Assembly (NCBI GenBank): GCA_035691285.1
Contig: DASSJI010000030.1
Coordinates: 1-10,596, forward strand
Reading direction: 5' to 3'
Source of the DNA: DATFEN01 sp035691285
GTDB taxonomy: Bacteria; Acidobacteriota; Vicinamibacteria; Fen-336
Length of the DNA: 10,596 nt
In this document: positions 5,749 through 10,596 of the stretch, piece by piece
Numbering within the stretch: position 1 is the stretch's first letter
How the letters are laid out: the number at the start of each line of letters is the position of its first letter
Position numbers and translations under genes: made by a program
The notes under the pieces: model-generated
What the model saw: only the letters and a program-made list of their open reading frames with translations
Told to the model about the DNA's origin: nothing
Database searches by the model: none

Positions 5749-7826
5749 ACGCGCGCCCCGACCCCGTCTCGCGGCGGACGGTCGCCCTCGGCCTCGTGGC
5801 CGGCTACCTGGCCTTCGCGGCGACCTACGTGCCGATCAACCGCTGGAGCGTCGGCAGGCCGGCGCACGTCCTCTACCTGCCCGGCGAGGAAGGGATCCCC
5901 TTCCTGCCCGAGTTCGAGTACCTCTACGCGCTCACCTACGTGATGCCCTTACTGCTCCTGGCCGGCGTGCGCCAGCGTCACGAGTACCGGCGCGTCGCAA
6001 CCGCCTTCGGGATCGTCCTCGCCGTCGCCTACTCGACGTACGGGCTCTTCCCCGTCTACCTCGAGCGCCCCGCGCTCGCGCCGACCACCTTCGCCGAGAA
6101 GCTGCTCGCCCTCGAGTACCTCGACCCTTCCTACAACCACTTCCCGAGCCTGCACGTCGCGATCACATGGCTCGTCTACCTGGCCTGCCGTGAGCGGTTC
6201 CTTGGCGCCGGGCTGCTGCTCGCGCTCACGCTGGCCATCTCCGCGTCCACGCTCTTCGTCAAGCAGCACTACCTCGCCGACGTCGTGTACGGCGCGGCGC
6301 TGGCCCTGGGCGCCTGGTGGGCCTCGGGCGCCGCCGCGCGCCGAGGCTTCCGGGGCCGCGTCCGAGTCGCTCCCGACCCGTCGTGCTGGGGGCTCACCCG
6401 CGAGCTGGGCCACCTCGTGATGGACGGGGTCGATCTCGTGCCGCTCTCAGAGGTCCACGGAACGCCCCTCTACGTGGCCTCGGCGCGCCGGCTCCGCGAG
6501 CGCTGCGACGAGCTGCTGCACGCCTTCGCGCGCTACCCGGGCCCCGTCTCCGCTCACTATTCGTACAAGTGCAACCCCGTCGCAGGCGTGCTCCAGGTCA
6601 TCCATGCCCGCGGCCTGGGCGCCGAAGTGTCCAACGGATGGGAGCTGCGCCTGGCTCTCGCGCTGGACGTGCCGCCGGACCGGATCGTCTTTGGAGGCCT
6701 GGCACGGACCGATGCGGACATCGTCGCCGCCGCGGAGGCGGGCGTCGGGCTCTTCGTCGTGGACCACGCGGACGAGATCCCACGCCTGGAGGCGGGCGCC
6801 GCGACGCGAGGGCGGGCGCTCGGCGTGGCGCTGCGCGTCTGCCCGGACGTGACGGCGCGGCACGCGGGCGCGTCCTTCCAGACGGGATCCCGCCGCCAGC
6901 AGTTCGGCCTCGACCCCCGCTCGGGCGAGCTGGATGCAGCGCTTCGCCGCGCGCGACTCGCCCCGCACCTGCGCCTGCGCGGCGTGATGGGACACGTCGG
7001 CTCCGGGATACGCGACTTCGGCGCCGTCGAGGAGATGATTCGCCGCCTCGTGGCGGTGCTGGGCCGGATGCGGAGCGCCGGCTTCCCAGCGGACCTCCTC
7101 GACGTCGGCGGCGGCCTGGCCGTGGCCCACTCGCAGCCGTTCACGACGGTGGAGATGCTGAGCTACCTGGGATTCGGACGCCCGCCGGCTCCGCCGTCTC
7201 CGCCGGCGCGCCCCTTCGTCGACAGCTACGCGGAGGCGGTGTGCCGCGCGGTGACCGCCGGCTGCCGCCGCCTCGGCCTGGCGCCGCCCGCCCTGGTCCT
7301 GGAGCCCGGACGCTCCGTGTCGAGCGACGCGCAGCTCCTGCTGCTCCGCGTCCGGGGCGTGAAGGAGCGCCCCGGGCTGCCGCGCCTGGTCTTCGCCGAC
7401 GGCGGCGCCATGAGCCTCTCGGCCGCGCTGCTCTCGGAGTACCACGAGCTGCTGCTCGTCAACCGCGAGCCTGCGCCGGGAAGCCGCCCCACGAGCGTCT
7501 TCGGCAGCACCCCGAGCCCCATGGACACGCTACGCCGCAACGCGTCGCTCCCCGACCTCGAGCCCGGCGACCTGCTGGCCTTAATGGACGCGGGCGCCTA
7601 CCTGACCTCGACGGCCACGCGCTTCGCCGGGCCCTGTCCCGCGGTCGTGCTCGTGGACACGGACGGCGCGCGCCTCGTGAGGCGCCGCGAGAGCCTGGAC
7701 GACCTGCTGGCGCCCGAGCTTGTTCTGCAGGCGGACGCCGCGCGGCCGCGACGCCGCGCGTCGAGTCAGGCGATACGCGCGGAGCAGGCGGCCTTGCGCC
7801 CCGAGACGCCCTGCGGCGCAGGCTGA
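5745..7826 (+). CDS. Fusion: PAP2/AUR1-like membrane phosphotransferase + PLP-dependent group IV decarboxylase
   Basis: A 693-residue fusion. Residues 1-200 are a six-helix PAP2-type membrane domain (helices about 12-31, 58-75, 83-103, 136-149, 153-171, 177-195). Its active-site motifs are NHFPSLHV (131-138, His137) and KQHYLAD (173-179, His175, Asp179). The PSLHV form is seen in inositol-phosphorylceramide and sphingomyelin synthase-like head-group transferases as well as phosphatases. Residues about 222-655 are an alanine-racemase-fold decarboxylase of the ornithine/diaminopimelate type. PLP lysine is Lys275 (YSYKCNP), followed by HVGSG (417-421), GGG (455-457), EPGR (520-523) and DAGAY (615-619). 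The motif that normally carries the second catalytic residue, G-P-x-C-x-x-x-D, reads GSTPSPMD (587-594), so the cysteine is proline. Starting at ATGA, it is coupled to the ICMT-PlsC gene. It likely links an amino-acid decarboxylation to lipid head-group transfer; the substrate is unknown. The last 61 bases overlap the convergent regulator gene. Confidence 0.92.
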   Translation: MNARPDPVSRRTVALGLVAGYLAFAATYVPINRWSVGRPAHVLYLPGEEGIPFLPEFEYLYALTYVMPLLLLAGVRQRHEYRRVATAFGIVLAVAYSTYGLFPVYLERPALAPTTFAEKLLALEYLDPSYNHFPSLHVAITWLVYLACRERFLGAGLLLALTLAISASTLFVKQHYLADVVYGAALALGAWWASGAAARRGFRGRVRVAPDPSCWGLTRELGHLVMDGVDLVPLSEVHGTPLYVASARRLRERCDELLHAFARYPGPVSAHYSYKCNPVAGVLQVIHARGLGAEVSNGWELRLALALDVPPDRIVFGGLARTDADIVAAAEAGVGLFVVDHADEIPRLEAGAATRGRALGVALRVCPDVTARHAGASFQTGSRRQQFGLDPRSGELDAALRRARLAPHLRLRGVMGHVGSGIRDFGAVEEMIRRLVAVLGRMRSAGFPADLLDVGGGLAVAHSQPFTTVEMLSYLGFGRPPAPPSPPARPFVDSYAEAVCRAVTAGCRRLGLAPPALVLEPGRSVSSDAQLLLLRVRGVKERPGLPRLVFADGGAMSLSAALLSEYHELLLVNREPAPGSRPTSVFGSTPSPMDTLRRNASLPDLEPGDLLALMDAGAYLTSTATRFAGPCPAVVLVDTDGARLVRRRESLDDLLAPELVLQADAARPRRRASSQAIRAEQAALRPETPCGAG

Positions 7827-8458
7827 GGGGACGCCCCCCTGGGAGCCTGGCCGACCCACCCGTTGCGAAACGCCAGCGAGATCGCCTCCAGCTTGGAGTG
7901 GAGCCCGAGCTTCTCGAGGAGGTTGTGGACGTGGTTGCGGACGGTCGCCAGGCTGATGCTGGCCTCCTGGGCGATCTCCTTGTTCTGGAGTCCCGCGGCG
8001 ATCCAGCCCAGGATCTGCCGCTCGCGCCGGGTGAGCGCCACGACCCCCGCGACCGGCAGCCCGCCGGGCCTGATCCGAGCGTGCGCGCCGTCCAGAGGCT
8101 GGACGACGTGCACGAGGCTCTGGCTGCCCGGCCGCCCCGGCGACAGGCGGAACACGGCGACGCTCAGCTCCTGGGCCTGAAGACCCGCTCCTTCGGAGAT
8201 GATCTCGAAGGTCGAGACCGCCTCTCCCCGGCCCAGCATGCAGCGCACGGCGCAGCGCTCGTGGCAGAAGCGGTTGCCGAAGGCGTCGCGGCCGCCGATC
8301 AGCTCCCAGCACGGCCGTCCCAGGGCCTGCTCCGGGGACACTCCGAAGAGCCGGGCAGACGCGTCGTTCCAGGCCACGACGCGACCGCTCGCGTCCATGG
8401 CGAAGATCGACGACTCGCCGGCGCCCAGGCCCATCGAAGACACGGCCGGTCCGGTCAT
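7766..8458 (-). CDS. PAS domain LuxR-type transcriptional regulator
   Basis: A 230-residue DNA-binding regulator. Residues about 14-120 are a PAS sensor domain (IFAMDASGRVVAWNDASARLFG, then LGRPCWELIGGRD). It contains four clustered cysteines, Cys50, Cys65, Cys69 and Cys73 (CX3CX3C plus one), which could bind a metal or Fe-S cluster or act as a redox switch. Residues 142-200 are a GerE/LuxR helix-turn-helix: LTRRERQIL, GLQNKEIA, then the recognition helix SLATVRNHVHNLLEKLG. There is no receiver domain, so control is probably by the PAS ligand rather than phosphorylation. The ATG at 8458 gives the full PAS fold but lacks a clear ribosome binding site; an in-frame ATG at 8434 is possible. The gene converges on and overlaps the decarboxylase fusion by 61 bases and is divergent from the protease. 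It could therefore control the protease, itself or the operon; none is shown. Confidence 0.88.
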   Translation of the reverse strand: MTGPAVSSMGLGAGESSIFAMDASGRVVAWNDASARLFGVSPEQALGRPCWELIGGRDAFGNRFCHERCAVRCMLGRGEAVSTFEIISEGAGLQAQELSVAVFRLSPGRPGSQSLVHVVQPLDGAHARIRPGGLPVAGVVALTRRERQILGWIAAGLQNKEIAQEASISLATVRNHVHNLLEKLGLHSKLEAISLAFRNGWVGQAPRGASPQPAPQGVSGRKAACSARIA

Positions 8459-8644
8459 GCGACGCCCGTGATCGTCCGGGAGCAATCGACATGCCGCAAA
8501 GCGAGGCCACGGCCAGCAGAAAGGCAAGTCACTACCAATCAGCTCTTTAACGTTCTTCTTGGGCGTGCGACCTGGGGTTCGCCGCCCACCTGTTTGGCGG
8601 CCGGCGCGCAAACGCCGCGCTGCGAATCTTGCGGACCCTTCCGA

Positions 8645-8660
8645 TGTGACCCGGATCACA
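8645..8660. promoter_or_regulatory. CRP/FNR-family operator, perfect TGTGA-N6-TCACA
   Basis: Both half sites match the CRP consensus exactly (TGTGA at 8645-8649, TCACA at 8656-8660, spacer cccgga). The centre lies between 8652 and 8653, 115 bases before the protease start and 194 from the regulator start. CRP-family proteins activate when centred near -41.5 or -61.5 of a promoter. Which member (cAMP-CRP or another) is unknown, and no such gene is in the window. Confidence 0.6.
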
Positions 8661-8681
8661 CTCGATCGGAGACCTGTTCCG

Positions 8682-8687
8682 GATACT
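8682..8687 (+). promoter_or_regulatory. Candidate -10 element of the protease promoter
   Basis: GATACT matches TATAAT at 4 of 6 positions. If used, transcription would begin near 8694, which puts the CRP-type site at -41.5, the classic class II activator position, where a good -35 is not needed and none is seen. The match is weak by itself and was found by looking at that distance, so it is tentative. Confidence 0.3.
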
Positions 8688-8752
8688 TCCATCAGTTCAA
8701 CCGCGTGGAGTCGCCGCGGCGGCCTCAAGGTTCCCTCCCCCAAGGCCTGCCC

Positions 8753-8758
8753 AGGAGG
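8753..8758 (+). promoter_or_regulatory. Ribosome binding site of the secreted protease gene
   Basis: AGGAGG lies 9 bases before the ATG at 8768, a full anti-16S match that fixes the start just before the signal peptide. Confidence 0.8.
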
Positions 8759-8767
8759 AAATAGTCG

Positions 8768-10264
8768 ATGAGACGATGGGGGTCCTCGATCTTCGGCGTT
8801 GGCGTGTGCCTGGGCGTTGCGGCCTCGGCGCTGGCTGCGGACCCTGCGGTCCGGGAGAAGCAGAGCGAGACGGTTCGGCATCCCGCGACCGACCGCGGCG
8901 CCCAGATGCGCGAGCTGCACGAGTCGCTCAAGGGGACCGAGCCCGGACGAGGCCTCGGCCGGGCGCTCGCGGTCGACCTCTCCTCGGTGGAAAAGGCCTC
9001 GGCGGAGCCGGAGGCCAAGGATGGCCGCTACCGCGTGGGCGTCTCGAAGGCCGTGGGCATCGTGGTCGACTTTTCGCGCAAGGCGCTGCCCTTCGGCGAG
9101 CGCGAGACGCGCCCGGACGGCAGTCGGGTCTGGTCGGGCGCAGTGCGGGCGCCGGGTGCGAGCGCCCTGCGCCTCGAGCTCTCGCCCTTCGAGCTGCCGG
9201 AGGGCGCCGAGCTGTACGTGTACGGGCCCGATCGCCAGGCCTTCGGTCCGTACACCGGGCGTGGGCCGATCGACGACGGCCAGCTCTGGACCAACACGGT
9301 GCGGGGCGAGGAGGTGCGCTTGCAACTCCGCCTGCCCGAAGGCGCGAAGCGTGCTCGGCTGGTCGTGGCTTCGGTGGGCTACATGGGGAAGGCCTTCCCC
9401 GGCGCTCTTGAGCAGGCGGGCTTGTGCGCCGACAACGCTCTCTGTGTCGAGAACGCCGAGTGCCACAACGGCACGCCGGCAGAGAGCGCCAAGCAGGCGG
9501 TCGCCGACATGCTGTTCGCCTCGGGCGGGTTCTACTACCTTTGCACCGGCGGCCTCTTGGCCGACAGCGCCCCGGGTGACATCCCCTACTTCCTGACGGC
9601 CAACCACTGCATCTCGAAGCCCGGCGAGGCGTCGAGCCTGGAGACGTATTTCGACTACACGATCGCTTGCGGCCAGACGAACTGCACGGCGCCGTTCGAC
9701 GCAAGCCCGCGCAATCCGGAGACGCTCGGCGCGACGATCAAGGCCAAGAATCGGACCAGCGACTTCACGCTCCTGCAGCTCTCGTCGACGCCGAGTACCG
9801 AGGGCGGCGAGGTCTACCTCGGCTGGAACGCAACGCCTGTCGCGAACACCGACGGCACGCACCTCTATCGAATCAGCCACCCGGCCGGCTCTCCGCAGGC
9901 GTACTCGGAGCATGACGTCGATACGGGCAAGACGACGTGCAGCTCCTGGCCGCGCGGCGCCTGGATCTACAGCCAGGACGTCCTGGGCGCGACCGAGGGC
10001 GGCAGCAGCGGGTCGCCGGTCGTCAACGGCTCGAGCCAGGTCGTCGGCCAGCTCTCGGGAGCCTGCGGCTTCAACGTGAACGACTCCTGCGACTCCGAGA
10101 GCAACGCCACCGTGGACGGAGCCTTCGCGAACTACTTCTCCCAGGTGGCCCCGTTCCTGGTCGGCGGCGGATCCTGCAAGGCGGCCGGGCAGAGCTGCTC
10201 GATGAACTCCGAGTGCTGCTCGAACTCCTGCAAGGGCAAGCCGGGCGCCAAGACCTGCAAGTAG
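8768..10264 (+). CDS. Secreted trypsin-fold serine protease with knottin-like C-terminal tail
   Basis: A 498-residue exported protease related to the lysyl endopeptidase branch of the trypsin fold. A signal peptide (MRRW then a hydrophobic run) ends at ALA-AD, with likely cleavage after Ala23. Residues about 24-210 form a long beta-rich propeptide-like region (VWSGAVRAPGASALRLELS; LYVYGPDRQAFGPY). The protease domain spans about 215-465: His280 in LTANHC, Asp332 in SDFTLLQL and Ser414 in GGSSGSPVV make the catalytic triad. Many cysteines suggest disulfides. The S1 specificity residue cannot be aligned safely, so Lys specificity is not claimed. After a Gly-rich link, residues 470-498 carry six cysteines in the C-C-CC-C-C order (470, 477, 483, 484, 488, 497) typical of inhibitor cystine knots. 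It is transcribed alone, downstream of the CRP-type site, and is divergent from the PAS-LuxR regulator. It probably digests external protein for nutrition or predation. Confidence 0.92.
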   Translation: MRRWGSSIFGVGVCLGVAASALAADPAVREKQSETVRHPATDRGAQMRELHESLKGTEPGRGLGRALAVDLSSVEKASAEPEAKDGRYRVGVSKAVGIVVDFSRKALPFGERETRPDGSRVWSGAVRAPGASALRLELSPFELPEGAELYVYGPDRQAFGPYTGRGPIDDGQLWTNTVRGEEVRLQLRLPEGAKRARLVVASVGYMGKAFPGALEQAGLCADNALCVENAECHNGTPAESAKQAVADMLFASGGFYYLCTGGLLADSAPGDIPYFLTANHCISKPGEASSLETYFDYTIACGQTNCTAPFDASPRNPETLGATIKAKNRTSDFTLLQLSSTPSTEGGEVYLGWNATPVANTDGTHLYRISHPAGSPQAYSEHDVDTGKTTCSSWPRGAWIYSQDVLGATEGGSSGSPVVNGSSQVVGQLSGACGFNVNDSCDSESNATVDGAFANYFSQVAPFLVGGGSCKAAGQSCSMNSECCSNSCKGKPGAKTCK

Positions 10265-10317
10265 CCTCGCGCTGAACGACGCCTCGCCTCACGCGGGCCC
10301 GTGGCGGGCAACGGCCC
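10265..10317. other. Short gap after the protease gene
   Basis: No gene is seen. It contains G+C-rich self-complementary DNA (around 10294-10320) but no U-tract, so a rho-independent terminator is not supported. Confidence 0.3.
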
Positions 10318-10531
10318 GGCCAGGACGAGCGGGAGGAGGTGGACGTCGGCCTCGCGTCCCGCCGCGGCGGCGAGAACTACGGGTGGAGCATCGTGGAGGG
10401 CAGCCTCTGCTTCAATCCCGCGAGCGGCTGCAGCACGGCGGGCCTCACGCCGCCCCGGCGTGGACGCCGAGGGCGAGATGTACGTGGTCGACCATCGCGG
10501 CGCCGTCTACAAAGTCGTGCCGGCGCTCTGA
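10318..10531 (+). pseudogene. Remnant of a PQQ-dependent sugar dehydrogenase, truncated and frameshifted
   Basis: Two pieces of the C-terminal region of a soluble glucose/sorbosone-type, PQQ-dependent beta-propeller dehydrogenase lie in different frames. From about 10318, one frame reads GQDEREEVDVG, then GGENYGWSIVEG and CFNPASGC and AGLTPP (to about 10455). These match the family's conserved blade sequence (GENYGWP..EG...CFNP). From about 10457 the next frame reads GVDAEGEMYVVDHRGAVYKVVP and stops at 10531, matching the family's closing DxxGExYVVDY.G.IYRI strand. In intact members the two blocks are separated by many tens of residues, so there is an internal deletion plus a frame change. 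The N-terminal four fifths are absent and replaced by the protease gene end. No start or ribosome binding site serves it. It is very likely non-functional. Confidence 0.75.
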
Positions 10532-10538
10532 CCCGAGG

Positions 10539-10580
10539 CGTGAGCTGGCTCACCGCCAGGTGCGGGTGAGCACGCTCACC
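10539..10580. repeat. Pair of near-identical 16-bp dyads
   Basis: CGTGAGCTGGCTCACC (10539-10554) and GGTGAGCACGCTCACC (10565-10580) agree at 13 of 16 positions, and each is an inverted repeat around a 2-base centre. Centres are 26 bases apart. They could be two operator half-turn sites for a dimeric repressor. As a terminator the loops are too short and no T-run follows. Confidence 0.45.
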
Positions 10581-10596
10581 GCGCTGCGGCTCGTCG
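10550..10596 (-). CDS. Possible 3' end of a minus-strand gene entering from the right edge
   Basis: Reading leftward from the edge, 14 codons all ending in G or C (TSRSAVSVLTRTWR) finish with TGA at 10552-10550. That codon pattern fits the real genes here. A competing reading is a plus-strand gene start at GTG 10566 (MSTLTALRLV, with AGGTG at 10558-10562), also G/C-ending. The stretch is too short to decide, and the dyads lie inside it. Confidence 0.25.
   Translation of the reverse strand, partial: TSRSAVSVLTRTWR

Larger units (their letters stand above)
8459..8767. other. Divergent intergenic region with regulatory DNA
   Basis: These 309 bases lie between the PAS-LuxR regulator (minus) and the secreted protease (plus) and are too broken by stops to hold a convincing gene. 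The stretch 8520-8565 is A+T-richer than its surroundings and may hold the regulator's promoter, though no clear -35/-10 pair was found. Positions 8581-8601 can form a GCCGCC/GGCGGC hairpin with a 9-base loop. A perfect CRP-type palindrome is at 8645-8660, and the protease Shine-Dalgarno is at 8753-8758. Confidence 0.6.

Noticed and set aside
2172..7826. Exosortase/PEP-CTERM or carotenoid cluster, suggested by the decarboxylase and the CrtC-like protein
   Set aside because: No exosortase, PEP-CTERM protein, acyl-CoA ligase, phytoene synthase or desaturase is in the window.
8496..8509. Sigma-54-like TGGC...TTTGC on the minus strand before the PAS-LuxR gene
   Set aside because: The GG-to-GC spacing is one base short, and sigma-54 promoters do not tolerate that.
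8581..8601. GCCGCC/GGCGGC hairpin as a terminator
   Set aside because: The loop is 9 bases, no T-run follows, and it sits between divergent genes where no transcript should end.
6317..8764. 815-codon open frame across the decarboxylase and the opposite-strand regulator
   Set aside because: Arg/Pro/Gly-rich composition without domains. It crosses the real decarboxylase, the regulator and the intergenic promoter region, so it is a composition artefact.
8459..9913. Upstream extension of the PAS-LuxR frame to a much larger minus-strand protein
   Set aside because: The extension lies antisense to the protease, whose signal peptide, catalytic triad and ribosome binding site are clear, and it shows no recognisable domain. 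The regulator begins near 8458.

Overview
The window is very G+C-rich, with third codon positions almost all G or C in every real gene. It encodes a lipoprotein, secreted proteases and lipid enzymes typical of a Gram-negative-type bacterium. The style (secreted protease with a small Cys-rich tail, large lipoprotein, PQQ-dehydrogenase remnant, PAS-LuxR regulator) resembles Myxococcota, Acidobacteriota or similar high-GC environmental lineages. No marker gene fixes the phylum, so this placement is inference. No rRNA, tRNA, CRISPR, insertion sequence or phage gene was seen.

Layout. Positions 1-163 carry the 5' end of a minus-strand gene, probably a membrane protein, that runs off the left edge. 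A 106-base divergent gap follows. Then comes a plus-strand block: a 621-residue putative lipoprotein (270-2135), and 36 bases later four tightly coupled genes. These are a radical SAM enzyme (2172-3356), a CrtC/AttH-like lipocalin-fold protein (3353-4228), a fusion of an ICMT/PEMT-type methyltransferase with a PlsC acyltransferase and a zinc ribbon (4195-5748), and a fusion of a PAP2/AUR1-like membrane phosphotransferase with a PLP-dependent group IV decarboxylase (5745-7826). The three junctions inside the four-gene set overlap by 4, 34 and 4 bases. The genes are therefore almost certainly co-translated and are likely to serve one pathway.

A PAS-LuxR regulator (7766-8458, minus) converges on the operon and overlaps its last gene by 61 bases. 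It is divergent from a secreted trypsin-fold protease with a knottin-like six-cysteine tail (8768-10264, plus). The 309-base gap between these two holds a perfect CRP-type operator, TGTGA-N6-TCACA. To the right lies a truncated, frameshifted remnant of a PQQ-dependent sugar dehydrogenase (10318-10531), and then two near-identical 16-bp dyads at the window edge.

Interpretation. The most interesting content is the four-gene coupled operon. An amino-acid decarboxylase is fused to a lipid head-group phosphatase/transferase, and a lipid-type methyltransferase is fused to a glycerolipid acyltransferase. With a radical SAM enzyme and a lipid-binding-fold protein alongside, this suggests synthesis or remodelling of an unusual, possibly aminated and methylated, membrane lipid. 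I do not recognise it as a characterised pathway. The family assignments come from motifs; the pathway is inference.
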